Of a DNA stretch of 64,000 bases, positions 12,390 to 23,750 are shown piece after piece. The stretch is from Calamus simplicifolius (taxonomy: Eukaryota > Streptophyta > Magnoliopsida > Arecales > Arecaceae), in contig UESW01003903.1 in assembly GCA_900491605.1 (NCBI GenBank), forward strand, positions 454,326-518,325, given 5' to 3'. Position numbers and translations under genes: made by a program. Under the pieces are notes generated by a model. It searched no databases. It was not told the origin of the DNA and saw only the letters and a program-made list of their open reading frames with translations. Numbering within the stretch: position 1 is the first letter of the stretch; each line of letters opens with the position of its first letter.

Positions 12390-12833
12390 CATGATGACCT
12401 TTTGGCGGCGGAAGGTTTTGGTACTCTTGACTCCTCTGTTCCATGACTGAGCTTCATGCGGCTTGGGCGGGTATTTCTTATGCTGCTCGGGTTCTTCATG
12501 CTCAGAGGCTTTGCATTGAGGGCGACTCCATGTCGGTTATTTCTTGGATTCAGATGCAGAATTGCCCTCCTGTTTTTTCTAATCCTATTTTGTTGGATAT
12601 TTGGGCAATTCTGCGGGAGATTGAATGCGTCCAGACCAGGCACATATTTTGCGAAGCCAACTCGGCGGCGGATTGGGTTGCTGCTTCAGTGGCTCTGCTT
12701 TCTGGTCCTTGGATTTTGACTCCGGGTGACCCCTGCCCTGCTCCTTTGCAGCAAATTTTGTATTCTGATCTATCTGGGCTGACTCGCGCTAGACTAGTGT
12801 GATCGTCCGTTTGTTCCAAAAAAAAAAAAAAAA
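12390..12833 (+). mobile_element. 5'-truncated LINE (L1-type) 3' end with poly(A)
   Basis: The frame at 12443-12802 encodes 119 residues resembling the C-terminal RNase H domain found in plant L1-type non-LTR elements. It has an ELHAAW stretch, the motif EGDS with an acidic catalytic residue, and near the end the HIFCEANSAADWVA block holding the AD pair. The frame ends at TGA and a run of 16 A (12818-12833) follows, as expected for the 3' tail of target-primed reverse transcription. Upstream, the domain is cut off, so this is a short 5'-truncated insertion. The left boundary is approximate and I could not find an exact target duplication. Confidence 0.75.
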
Positions 12834-13559
12834 GGAGCTCATGTCTTTGTTATGCAAGCATGAGTTCGTGATTGGATAAGGTGTTTATCATTGCTTAACA
12901 AATGCTGGATCTTAATTTGCAATAACTGCTGAAACTAGGAAATAAAACTGAAGAGGCAAAATCAGGGTGTGCAAAGGATTGTGGCTTGATCCATGATATT
13001 GGAACACCTTCAACTAATTAATTTAATCTGCAATTCTCAGAAAAAAAGGGTTATTGTTAGAGAAGTATTTGCATGGAAAAAGGTAGTATTGCCAAAAACA
13101 AGAATCAAAGACTGCTCTTATGTTTTGGGTTACTATAATGACAGATTATTGAAAATAGTATATGATCCTTATCTATAGGTTGTAGCAAAAATAACTCATA
13201 CTGGGAATAGGATTTCAAACAATTTTTTTACCGGAAATGACAGGAAAAAGAAGCTAATGAAAAGGGCAAAATTACAATTTGTTTGTATAATATTGTTTAT
13301 CTTCTTTTGTATCATAAATGCATAACTCTCAAATAATGGAAAGGGAATGGACTTTGAATCATGACCTGCAGAGAGGAAGCAGAGAGCAAATAACTCTGAA
13401 AGAAGGAGAGAGATGGGTTGGAAGGCAGCTCAGAAGATAATACAACACTGGAAGATCCTCAGAGGAGATAATGTATAGCCTATTGATCTCTCTCTCTCTC
13501 TCTCTCTCTCTCTAAATGTTTTTTTTATTGAGGATGAATTTTTTTTTTTTTTTCATTGT
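12834..13559. other. Non-coding; (CT)n microsatellite
   Basis: The only definable element is a pure CT/TC run at about 13487-13514, followed by a poly-T run (13539-13552). A 61-codon frame at 12993-13178 has no recognised similarity. Otherwise I see nothing. Confidence 0.5.
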
Positions 13560-14330
13560 GTAGGTTATGATCATAAGAGGGAAGGATAAGGGTGAGACCG
13601 GTTTGACCAAACGTGTCATCCCATCTCAGAACCGAGTCATTGTTGAGGGAAAGAATCTGGCTCTGTTGGCAGGGTTGAGACTGGCCCAGGAGTTTGGAGT
13701 GAGGCATCTCAGAGCTTTCACTTATTCGCAACTCATCTCGGACAGATCAACAGAGAATACGAGGCACGGGACCCCACTATAGCCCGGTAACTGGATAAGG
13801 TCCGGCTCTTAATTTCTTCGTTAACTTCAGCATTAGCTACATTCCTCGGAGCGAGAACGTCAAAGCTGATACTCTTTCCTGCTTGGCCACTTCAATCGAT
13901 GGCGTCACAAGGGACGCCTACATTAAACACCTGAAGAGACCCAGCATTGAAGACAAAGAGGAAGTCCTCCCGCTTACCCAATGGCCGACTTGGATGGACG
14001 TCTACATCTGTTACCTTATGGACGGCACTCTCCCAGCTGATCGCGAGGAAGCCAGGTTACTCAAGTGGAGAGCTCCCAAGTTCACCCTCCTGGACAGGCG
14101 TTTATACAGAAGGTCATTTTCCTACCTCCTCAAATGCGTGGGACCAGCAGACGCCGATTACATCCTCAGGAAAATCCATGAGGGTATCTGTGGGAACCAC
14201 CTGGGGAGCAGGTCACTGGTCCAAAAGGGGATGGACATCCTCGGACCATTTCCCCGGCTCCAGGCCAGCGAAGATTTTTGCTTATCGCCATCGATTTTAT
14301 TCATACACTCTGCCATGAATCATACAAATC
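13560..14330 (+). pseudogene. Ty3/gypsy RNase H-integrase fragment
   Basis: This is a decayed piece of gypsy pol. At 13660-13740 an RNase H segment reads LLAGLRLAQEFGV and then AFTYSQLIS, where the family normally has AFTDSQL, so a key aspartate is changed. 13883-14215 continues through the RNase H-integrase linker into the H2C2 region (HEGICGNHLGSRSL), but the sequence then jumps directly to GMDILGPFP. The remainder of the zinc-binding region and the CxxC pair have been deleted. A frame change follows at about 14260. No LTR or PPT is seen near it. It is related to the Tat-like element at the right of the window. Confidence 0.85.
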
Positions 14331-14827
14331 TGAAGCAATGGCTGAATCGATATCTTGGTTAACACAGCAGTCAGATTAGGTGAGGCTAGGTTTTAGCCTT
14401 TTAGGCAGATCCGACTCAGACATCGACCCGCTCAAGAGTTTGGGTCATCAGATCACTGATTCAACCATTGGGTCATCGATTGAACCATTGATCAATTATT
14501 TTAATATAAAAATATATTTATATTAATAAAAATTAAATTTTTAATAAAAAATTAAGATTAATATGATAATAAAATTTATGATTCCATCTGGTTCAGATTG
14601 AATTGATTGGTTCATGAATGAATCGGATGAATTGATCAAATTATTTTAGATTTTGTACTTATTTAATTTTATGTTAGACAACTGTGCTTTTAGGTCAGAG
14701 TGAGTTGTTACCCAATCCATCAATAGACCTTCCCAAATACAAATGCACTTTGGCTAAAAGCAAAGGTTTCCCCGCAAGTGGGAATTTAGTATCGATTCAG
14801 TCACCATGAGAAGCACGTTTGGTTGGC
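14331..14827. other. Non-coding spacer
   Basis: About 14440-14640 contains repeated GATTGAACCATTG / GAATTGATTGGTTCA-type words reminiscent of the MITE at 8441, but I cannot identify ends or a target duplication. No gene is supported. Confidence 0.4.
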
Positions 14828-16455
14828 CGGGGACCACTCTCGGCTTTGGAGGGAAAAAAAAAAAAACTCCTCAATCCTCCTCCAACGTACGGCTCTTAGC
14901 GGAGGATGCTCGAAACGATCATAATCAAGAGGATTAAAAACCGAAAGCAAACCTAACTAACGGTACCGATCCCATAACACGAGTGCATTATTTTTGTGTT
15001 ATTATTTATTTACAATTATTTTATAAATAATATTTAAATTAAATAAAATAATATCTAAATTATCAAATCTTATTTAATAATTTTAAATATTATTAATTTT
15101 AAATATCTAATAAATTAAATTTATTATTTTATTTTTAATATTTTTAATAATCATATTATAAAAAATATCAAAAATTAAAATTTCTTTCTTCATCAACTCA
15201 TAATATGCATCACTCACAAGAGCAAAATTTTCTTGTGTCATTTTTCATAATAACATTTATATGCAACCATTCATATCAATTATTAACATAACAATGTGTC
15301 TAAACACATTTTTATTTTATCCAATAATCAATTTATTGTACCAAAATAAATATAAAAAAATAATCAATTAAATTGATTATTTATCTTCATAATTAAATCT
15401 TTATTATAAACTTTCAATAAATATTTTATTTAAAAAATAAATAATTAATAACATTAATTATTCAATTCAAGAGTATTCGATGCGATTAACCTAAGATAGT
15501 GTGGGGACAATGGACCCATAATTTTAAGCTTCAATAAGCTTGAATAAACTCAATTAAACTCTTTAATTGATTATTCAGTTTATTAATCTCGAAGTTATTC
15601 CACTAAAAACTATGCACTCTTAAAAATTACATATTAATTTTACTCGAAAACTTGAGTCATCATATAATCATTACATATAATTCAACCCTCCATAATTAGT
15701 TCATAATTAGAGCTAAGTGAAATAACCATTGTACCCCTCTAATTATCTTTTATTTCTTAAGTACCATTGATTCACTAGTTAAATAGTTAATTTATGATCC
15801 GATCATAAATTGCGCGCATAACTGTTTAGCTACATAATCAACACTTAAGAGAACTAATTTTAATCTTCTTTTCAAAAGCTATGAATTCCATATATTTAAA
15901 TCATATTTTCAGCCTAATGTGTTTTAAACCTTCAAGATATAAGTATTGGGTCTAACATCAAATGAGCTTTAACAAACAAATCAAAAGATCCAATAGTACT
16001 ATCAGGGAGTCTGTGATTAAATCAGGATTAATGTTGATTTACATATGATCATCTTGTGACATAAATTGAATTCTTTATAACGGTCTTAAATAAAGATTCA
16101 AATTATGTCGGTTCAAGTCCTATATAATCTTATTATATATAATACATCAACTAAGTGTCTCTACACGACAATCCGGATAAGATTGTCACATTTATAATGT
16201 TCATGAACCGTATTAGTGATTAGCGATAGAAGATCCATACTTCTATCAATCACGAACATGTTTAAATATATTAGCTATAATTTTAATCCTCTTATATACA
16301 TTATACTAAAATTACAGCCTCATAATATATTTTGAATTTTCATATAAACATTCACCTTTCATATAAACGAGGCAAAATTGAAGAAAAATATTTTTTATTA
16401 ATTTAAAAAATTAAAAGTATAAATATATCTGATTTTAAGGGCACTATTCCTAACA
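14828..16455 (-). mobile_element. Probable solo LTR (copia type), left edge uncertain
   Basis: On the minus strand the sequence starts at 16455 with TGTTAGGAATAGTGCCC, a typical plant LTR start. It continues through very AT-rich U3-like sequence into a more balanced region near 14850-14950. No coding or primer-binding sequence adjoins it, so a solo LTR is the simplest reading. The pentamer TTGGC occurs right after the start (16456-16460) and again at 14823-14827. That would make the LTR 14828-16455, but the left end (CGGGG) lacks the usual terminal CA on the minus strand. I am sure of the right end and unsure of the left. Confidence 0.55.
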
Positions 16456-17029
16456 TTGGCATCACTACCAACCTTTGCATACTCACCAACTCCCATGATG
16501 ATCTCCCCGCATGGATACCAATTCTTTACAACTAATTAATAATTCAGCTTCCTCCTCATCCTCCATCACAAGGTGATTGATTCAAAGACCTCAATAATGC
16601 CAGAGCTCCCTCTCAGTGTCGCCAACCCCTAACATGCTGCTCTCCAGCCATGACTACAACGGCTGTCTCCCACTTCAACAGCATGCCTCATGCTATCAAG
16701 ATCATTGAGAATTATTTCAGTTGTAGCCAGATCATCCTCCTTGAATGTCTGCAAGCATCTGATCGCCTTCTCTAGCGAGCTCAGATCCTTCGACGAGCTT
16801 CTCGCATTCAAAAGCCTACAAAAAGTCATGGGGACCGAAGATTCTGATGGTGATCCTCCGACGTTCAATTCAGTGCTCTGGACAATAGCCGTGAGCTTGA
16901 GAAAGCTTGGAAGAAAGAGAGGCTTAGAGAAGTGCTCTCTGTATGAGCGAGGAGTTGTTATGAGTTACCTGGTCAGGGATCCCTCTTATCCATTTTATTT
17001 GAGATTTTTGCTTATCCCTCTTACCCATT
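16456..17029. other. Unassigned segment, possible decayed exon
   Basis: Between the solo LTR and the Athila-like element lies a stretch of balanced composition. The frame at 16629-16868 (minus) and frames on the plus strand (for example around 16863-16945, reading LDNSRELEKAWKKERLREVL) look protein-like, with charged helical character. I do not recognise a family. About 16950-17045 repeats CTTATCC/CTTACCC-ATTTTAT words. This may be old host sequence or part of the neighbouring element. Confidence 0.35.
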
Positions 17030-17329
17030 TTATGAGTTGTTATGAGTTTTACTCGAGGATTTACTTATTCTTTCCCTCCCCCCTAAACTTAATTTCCATT
17101 GTCCCTAATGGAAGAAAAATTACTTTCAAGGAAATATACTACCTGGTAGAGTATTTGAAGGTTGGAGGTTTCATTGTTGCCATTTTCTTTCAATATACTT
17201 ATGTTGCTCTTCTCTGGTCATGCTAAAAGGAGAGATTATACTAAAAGAGCAGAAAGTTAAAAATAACTAATAAACTGGGTTGCCTCCCAAGAGCGCTAAG
17301 TTTAAAGTCTTTAGCCAGACTGTGCTACT

Positions 17330-18480
17330 TATTATGATAGTGTTGGGTTCACAAGATCAATTGATTCAACTTCTCCATCATTAATTTCTTCTATATATGG
17401 TTTCAAACGTTGGCCATTTACTTTGAATGTATTTCCCTGCTTGGAGTCTTTAAGCTCTACAGCTCCATGAGCAAATACTTGAGTTACTATAAAAGGTCCA
17501 TTCCATCGTGAACGAAGTTTTTCAGAGAAAAGATGTAATCTTAAATTGTAAAGCCATACTTTTTGATTTGGTTCAAAAGTTTTTCTATTAATAAATTTGT
17601 CATGATATCCTTTGGTTCGTTCTTTATAAATTTTTGAGCTCTCATATGCATCATTTCGTAGCTCTTCTAACTCATTTAATTAGAGTTTCCTATTGACACC
17701 TGCATTCTTCATATCATAATTAAATTGCTTGATGGCCCAAAATGCACAGCATTTCAATTCTACAGGTAAATGGCAGGCCTTTCCAAATACGAGCCGATAA
17801 GGAGACATTCCTATGGGAGTTTTAAATATAGTACGATAAGCCCATAATGCATCATCCAAACGTTCTGACCAATCTTTCCTATCGGGTCTCACTGTTTTTT
17901 AAGGATATGTTTAATTTCTCTATTTGATATTTCAACTTGGCCACTAGTTTGGGGATGATAAGGTGTAGCTACCTTATGAGTAATTCCATATTTGTTCATT
18001 AATCCTTCAAAGTGTCTATTCGTGAAATGTGTACCCCCATCACTAATTATAGCCCTTGGGCATCCAAAATGACTAAGGATGTTATGCTGAATAAACTTGA
18101 TTACAACTTTATGGTCATTGGTTCGAGTTGTCATGGCTTCAATCCATTTTGACACATAATCAACTGCCACTAGAATGTATTCAAATCCGAAAGAGGAAGG
18201 AAATGGGCCCATAAAATTAATACCCCATACATCAAAAATTTCTATAACCAAGATAGGGTTTAGGGGCATCATGTCTTTTCGAGAAATATTTCTTGTTTGT
18301 TGACATTGGCGACAATTACGGCCAAATTCGTGTGCATCTTTAAAAAGAGTTGGCCAATAGAACCCACTTTGCAATACATTTGCTACAGTTTTCCTTTCAC
18401 TAAATGTCCCCCACAGGCAAGAGAATGACAGAAGTTAAGTATACTTTTGAATTCACTCTCGGGGATACATCGCCTAATCA
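17330..18480 (-). pseudogene. Athila-like integrase, broken
   Basis: The frame 18374-17889 (minus) holds the zinc-finger end (CRQCQQT) and the catalytic core: WGINFMGPFPSS (first Asp lost or shifted; WGIDFMGPFP is usual), then ISDGGTHFTN (second Asp), then HPQTSGQVEISNREIK (Glu). A one-base frame change in a T run near 17890 moves the reading to 17892-17680 (WSERLDDALWAYRT, then FGKACHLPVEL). That frame ends at a TAA inside the conserved segment after NRKL. The C-terminal SH3-like part (GPFIVTQVF, NGQRLKPY) can be read further left to about 17340. Catalysis would fail on several counts. Confidence 0.8.
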
Positions 18481-18506
18481 CCTAATCCGAACAGTACTTA
18501 AATAAT

Positions 18507-20085
18507 TCAGGATCTTCCCAAAAAGTAATATTTGATTTGTAAGAAAAATCTATCTTTTTCTTGTTTTGTCAAATGGGAAGGTACTTTTTCTGTTGCCAAA
18601 TACTTCACAATGTGGGCAAACCAGGGAAGACTGCTATGGGAAATTGAGAACATCTGCTCATCAGGAAACATATCTTTGATTATTTCTTTATTGTTGTATT
18701 CCACTGAGATCCTAGAGATATGATCTGCTACCATATTTTCAGAACCATTCTTATCTAAGATTTCTAGGTCAAATTCTTATAATAGAAGGATCTATCTAAT
18801 CGGTCTGGGTTTTGTATCCTTTTTTGATAAAAGATGCCTCAATGCTGCATAATCAGAATAAACTAAAACCTTAGACCCTAACAGATATGATCTAAATTTT
18901 TCTAGGGCAAACACAACTGCTAGTAATTCTTTTTCAGTGGTAGTATAGTTCATTTGTGCATCCGAAAGAGTTTTACTAGCATAATAAATTACATGGGGTT
19001 CCCGATTGAGTTTCTGTCCTAGAACTGCCCCTACAACATAATCAGAAGCATCACACATGATTTGAAAGGTATGGTCCAATATGGGGGCTTGATAATTGGT
19101 GCAGTGGTCAAAGCAGTTCGAAGGATGTTATAGGCTGTTAGACAATATTCATCAAAATTAAAAGAACTATCTTTGGTCAACAAATTACACAATGGTCAGA
19201 AATTTTACTGAAATCCTTGATGAAGCGTTTATAAAAACCAGCATGACCAAGGAAAGATCGTACTTGTTTAACTGAGGTTGAGGTTGGTAGATTTGAGATC
19301 AATTCAACCTTGGCTTTATCAACCTCAATACCTCGCTTTGAAACAATGTGTCCGAGCACAATTCCCTCATGAACCATAAAATGGCTCTTCTCTGAACTTA
19401 GGACTAAATTCATTTCCATACATCGTTTCAGTACCTTAGCCAAGTTCTTGAGGCAGCTATCAAATGATGCACCAAAAACTAAAAAATCATCCATAAATAC
19501 TTCCAAAAATTGACCAATCATATCATAAAATATGGCCAACATACATCGTTGGAAAGTGGTTGGTGCATTATAAAGACCAAATGTCATGCATCTAAAGGAA
19601 AATGTTCCAAAGGGACAGGTGAAGGTGGTCTTTTCTTGATCTGTAGGAAATACTGGAACTTGATTGTATCCTGAATATCCATCTAAGAAACAAAAGAAAC
19701 TTTATCCCGCTAGCCGTTCTAGAATTTGATTGATAAAAGGCAAAGGAAAGTGGTCTTTTCTAGTCACGGCATTCAACTTTCGATAATCTATACATACTCT
19801 CCAACTAGTTGATGTGCGAGTAGGAATTGATTCGTCCTTTTCATTTTCGATCATGGTAATACCCAACTTTTTAGGTACTACTTGGATTGGACTGACCCAT
19901 TGACTATCCGAAATTGGATAAATGATACCAGCATCAAGCTGTTTTACTACTTCTTTCTTAATAACATCCCTCATGTTCGGATTTAGCCTTCGTTGCATGT
20001 CTCTATGTGGTTTGGCTTCAATTTCACTATGAATGTGGTGCATGCAAACGGAAGGTTCAATTCCCTTAAGATTAGCTATTGTCAT
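18507..20085 (-). pseudogene. Athila-like reverse transcriptase and RNase H, broken
   Basis: 20085-19702 (minus) encodes the RT N-terminus with WRVCIDYRKLNAVT and DHFPLPFINQ. It stops at a TAA (19702-19704) just before the DGYSGYNQ block, which continues in the same frame. 19587-19177 carries FGLYNAPTTFQRCM, the catalytic VFMDDF motif and LGHAGFYKRFIKDFSKI, then shifts frame. 19079-18792 gives the RNase H-like segment (DASDYVVGAVLGQ, YASKTL, TEKELLAVVFALEKFRSYL, VYSDYAALRHLL). 18734-18507 is the linker toward integrase. The enzyme was complete once; at least one nonsense codon and two frame changes now disrupt it. Confidence 0.85.
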
Positions 20086-20878
20086 CCAATTGCCTCTTTA
20101 TGTTCTTTAAGTACATCTACCAATTTATCTTCCTGCTCAGAGGTTAGGGTAGATGCAATAATTACTGAAAGGGTATCATTGGGTCCAAGGAATGAATATT
20201 TTAAGTCAATAGGAAGAGGTTTCAACTCTAGTTGGGGTGGTTCTTCCAAAGATGGTATTAAAGGGCTTGGTTTAATTGGAAGTGGTTCATATTTTATAGT
20301 CCAAGGAGGAATGGTGTCAAACTTAGGTGGTTCTAATAATATGTTTATCTCTTTGGTATACTCATCATTATCAAAGTCATCTATTCCAAAATGTGTAAGA
20401 CATATTTGTAAAGGATCCAAATCAAGCAAACTTTGAATTTTTTATCTACAACTTCTTCGATCATCTTTACTTCATTTAAATCATACACAGGTGGTCCTTA
20501 GGAAGCATTAAAAATATTTAATCTCATCTTCTTGTTTCTAAAAGATACATCCATAACACCTGTTCTACAATTTATACATGCATTAGCGGTAGCTAGAAAA
20601 GGTCGTCCAAGGATATTAGGAATTTGATTAGGATTATCGCTAGATTCCATATCTAACACAAGGAAATCGACAGGAAAGTAAAATTCATCTACCTTCACTA
20701 ATACATCTTCCAATATTCCATGAGGTACTTTGGCTGATCTATCTGCCAATTGCAGTGTTATCGTTGTGGGTTTCAACTCTCCAAATCCGAATAACTCATA
20801 CACTGATCTTGGGAGAAGGTTTACACTCGTACCCAAATCTAATAATGTTTCTTGATTGTGAAGTTTCCTATGACACAT
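20082..20878 (-). pseudogene. Athila-like aspartic protease region
   Basis: 20878-20498 (minus) encodes a retropepsin-like domain. The catalytic triad reads DLGTSVNLLP, where the family usually has DLGASVNLMP. It is followed by TITLQLADRS and ILGRPFLATANACI. 20429-20082 continues into the protease-RT linker (LELKPLPIDLKYSFLG and LSVIIASTL), which is characteristic of Athila-type polyproteins. A short frame break separates the two parts. Confidence 0.8.
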
Positions 20879-20951
20879 GATATAATCGGGGTACTAGGGT
20901 CTTTTAGTTTAGGTGGGGTTATTTGCTGAACAACTGAGCTGACTTGCTCAG

Positions 20952-21784
20952 TCAAATGGATCTTTTTTGGTATTTGTGACTTTGCTTTCCATTTTTGTAT
21001 GATAGATCTTTCAAAAATTTGGCATAAGCCGAAACTTGCTTGATAGCATCAAGAAGAGGTAAGTTTATTTGTACTTGCTTAAATAACTCTAGCATCTCAT
21101 TCATTTTTATATTCTTTTTGTCCAAAGATAAAGGAGATTCTAAAGCACTAGGGAATGGGGCTTTAGGTGTGATTGCTTGATCATTGAATTCCTTTTCTTC
21201 TTCATTTCTTCTCTTTTCTGGTTTAGCCACTTCAAATTTCTGGGTTGGTTCAGGTGGGTTCAATATTTTTTCACTTCTTAGAGTCATAACTGATTTAGCA
21301 TGTTCTGGGAATTTGTCAGGACTATTGGAACCTTCAGCCATGAATTGTCCTTTCGGGTTATCGATAGGCTGACTAGGTAACTTACCCTCCTCCCTTTCTA
21401 CTGAATGCTGTGGCTAATTGACCTATCTGAGTTTCTAGTTTTGCAATAGATTGTGTGTGGGAATGAAGGATTTGAGCATTCATTTCTAGCCCTTTCAATG
21501 CTTGTAACACTTTGTCTTCGAAAGTAGGATGATTATTCGGTAGAGGTTATGGGATGTTTGGATATTGTGAATATGGCATGCTTCTAAAATTGGTTTCTTG
21601 ATAATTAGGTCTGATCGATGAATTGGCTACATGTTGAGGTTTTCAAGAAAAATTTGGGTGATTTTGCTAGACATGATTGTAAGTATTTGCATATGGATCA
21701 TTTCCTGTTCTAGGAGCTAATCGGGTTTGGGCTTGGTGGGCTTGTTCCTGAACAAGTTTAGAAAATTGGTATGCAGCTGGACAT
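20952..21784 (-). pseudogene. Athila-like gag, C-terminal part
   Basis: On the minus strand the region from 21784 reads as the gag C-terminal half: an NHPNFS segment, then LEMNAQILHSHTQSIAKLETQIGQLA, then 21341-20952 (SVMTLRSEKIL, an acidic/lysine-rich linker, KDLSYKN). Stops occur near 21555, 21400 and 21375. The N-terminal capsid-like part is absent because the element is cut at 21784. Confidence 0.7.
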
Positions 21785-21785
21785 N
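21785..21785. other. Ambiguous base N at a structural breakpoint
   Basis: This is the only ambiguous base I noticed in the window. It lies between the cut end of the Athila-like element and the first base of homology with the SUN copies (about 21789, equivalent to about 44670 in copy C). A single unresolved base exactly at a junction suggests a contig join or low-quality consensus rather than a random call failure. Confidence 0.9.
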
Positions 21786-21989
21786 ATTTTTTTCTTAGGA
21801 AATGTATATGTTTTAGTTTTACGGGCGGTTGAATCTGTTATTTGTTATTTCTTTTTTCCTTTCAATTTAATTCATTGCTTCTTTAGCTTTAGCTATGAGA
21901 GATATTCAGTCTTTTTGTCCTCAAAATCTTTATTTATTATTTCCATCTTTCTTAGATTACTTCTTGTCTCTGCTTCCACCATTGCTTCA

Positions 21990-23750
21990 ATGGAAGCAAA
22001 TCCTGTCAATAATAATGCATCTTTGAAGCCAAATGCTAGGAGAAGAACGATGGAAGTTGTAGAGAAGAAATCAAGGCTTTATGTGCTTACTGAAGGAGGA
22101 GTTAATGAGGATAAGATGATTGTTAATGGAAAGGATCTAAGCCACACAAATAGGGAAGAATCTGTTGTTGAGAGATCTAAAAACTTGTCACGCATAAAAG
22201 AGCTATCCCGAAGCGGCGAAAAGCAAAGTGGCAAACTGTTCTTAGCATTCTAACCAAGATTTGTTTGCTTCTAGTAGCTCTTTTATGGCTGGGGCAGACA
22301 GTTTGGAGATTGGCTGGTAGGATTGGAGACAATACTAACTCACCATTTCTTGCTTTGGATTATGAGGGTCGGGTTTCTGAAATTGAGGCATCTTTAAAGA
22401 AAATAGTTAACATGTTGCAAGTTCAGGTGGATGCCGTAGATCGAAAAATTGGAAATGAGCTTGGGATCATGGCAAGGGAACTTAGAAAGCAAATTGAAGA
22501 GAAAGTAGCAATGTTGGAGAAGGAGTTGAAGAAGTTGGAAGTTAAGACTGATGGATCCCAAGCAAGGGAACTTAGAAAGCAAATTGAAGAGAAAGTAACA
22601 ATGTTGGAGAAGGAGTTGAAGAAGTTGGAAGTTAAGACTGATGGATCCCAAGCAAGGGAATTTAGAAAGCAAATTGAAGAGAAAGTAGCAATGTTGGAGA
22701 TGGAGTTAAAGAAGTTGAAAGTTAAGACTGATGGATCCCAAGCAAGGGAGGGAACTTAGAAAGCATATTGAAGAGAAAGTAGCAATGTTGGAGAAGGAGT
22801 TGAAGAAGTTGGAAGTTAAGACTGATGGTTTAGACAAGTCTTTGACTGAATTCAAGGACATGGGTCTGCTTTCAAAGAAAGAATTTGAAATATTTCAGGA
22901 TGAGTTTGCTAGAAAACTAGATGAAAATGATAGTGATGTTCATTTGGACCAAATTATGTCTTTTGCTAGGGATCTTGTTAAGAAAGAGATTGAAAGGCAT
23001 GCAGCCGATGGACTTGGAAGGGTTGATTATGCTTTAGCTTCTGGTGGGGCCAGGGTGGTCAGTCATTCAGAGCCTCATAGTTTTCAGGGAGTGAACATCG
23101 GCTTCGTGCTTTTATAATTGAAATGGAGTTCACCCTAGTGCCCACAAAATGCTGGAGCCAAGTTATGGGGAGCCTGGCCAATGTTTTCCCTTGCAAGGAA
23201 GTAGTGGGTTTGTTGAGATTAGGCTCAGAACAAGGATTATACCTGAGGCTGTCACACTGGAGCATGTATCTAAGGTATGTTTTTGCTCCAATTGTTCTTT
23301 TCATTTTTCCTTTATAGCTATATTTTGAGGCATTTGGAACTTAGTGCTTGTTTCTTTCAACTTTTTCTTTCCTATTAATTCATATAATGCCTAATTATCG
23401 CTGATGCCTCTTTTTATGAGGTATGTGCGCAGAGCGTGGCTTATGACAGGAGCAGTGCCCCCAAGGATTGTCGGGTCTCTGCATGGTTTGAATCAGATGA
23501 TGATGATGACCCATCCAGCCAAGTCAAGGTGTACCACTTGAGTGAGTTCTCTTATGACCTGGAGAAGAGCAATGCGCAGACCTTCAACATCGAGACAGCT
23601 CATGAGTTGGGTGTGGTGGTCAACAAGGTGCGACTAGACTTTACCTCCAACCATGAGAGTTCAGATCATACGTGCATCTATCGCTTTAGGGTGCACGGTT
23701 ATGAGCCAAGCTCCTTGGCAGCTATATCTTCTAATCTAATGGCTTTATAG
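21990..23750 (+). pseudogene. SUN: SUN-domain gene copy A, frameshifted
   Basis: First copy of a plant SUN1/SUN2-type inner nuclear envelope protein. Exon 1 runs from ATG 21990 to the donor AAG|GTATGT (ends 23274). Exon 2 is 23433-23750, after GTGCGCAG. Four lesions break exon 1. A missing G near 22190 (CACGCAT here, CACGGCAT in C) ends the first frame at 22253. Four extra bases lie near 22750 (GGGAGGGAAC). One base is missing near 23097 and another A near 23125. The 4-base insertion and the 23097 deletion are shared with copy C; the other two are private to A. Exon 2 is open. No 5' leader is present, because homology starts at the N (21785). Coding potential is lost unless the private lesions are consensus errors; even then the shared ones remain. 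Confidence 0.9.
22480..22829 (+). repeat. 90-bp tandem coiled-coil repeats in SUN copy A
   Basis: Four tandem units of 90 bp (30 codons) encode the heptad-rich segment RKQIEEKVAMLEKELKKLEV. The units differ by only a few bases. The last unit carries the 4-base insertion GGGA that shifts the frame. Confidence 0.9.

Larger units (their letters stand above)
17030..21784 (-). mobile_element. Athila-like Ty3/gypsy element, truncated and decayed
   Basis: Read on the minus strand, the order is gag C-terminus, protease, reverse transcriptase, RNase H, integrase and then non-coding sequence. Downstream of integrase come a GGGAGGCAACCCA motif (rc of about 17276-17290) and a GGACAATGG...TTTAGGGGGGAGGG tract (rc of about 17075-17105). 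Both are reminiscent of the 3' part of Athila-type elements. The gag N-terminus, primer site and 5' LTR are missing because the element ends abruptly at 21784, next to an N. No 3' LTR is identifiable. Multiple stops and frame changes make it non-autonomous. Confidence 0.85.

Noticed and set aside
16690..17226. 178-codon open frame as a gene
   Set aside because: Its right half overlaps the Athila-like 3' tract read backwards. The left half has no recognised domain.
22394..22672. Antisense Leu/Phe/Cys-rich frames over the SUN coiled coil (also in B, C and D)
   Set aside because: They are shadows of the 90-bp coiled-coil repeats on the opposite strand.
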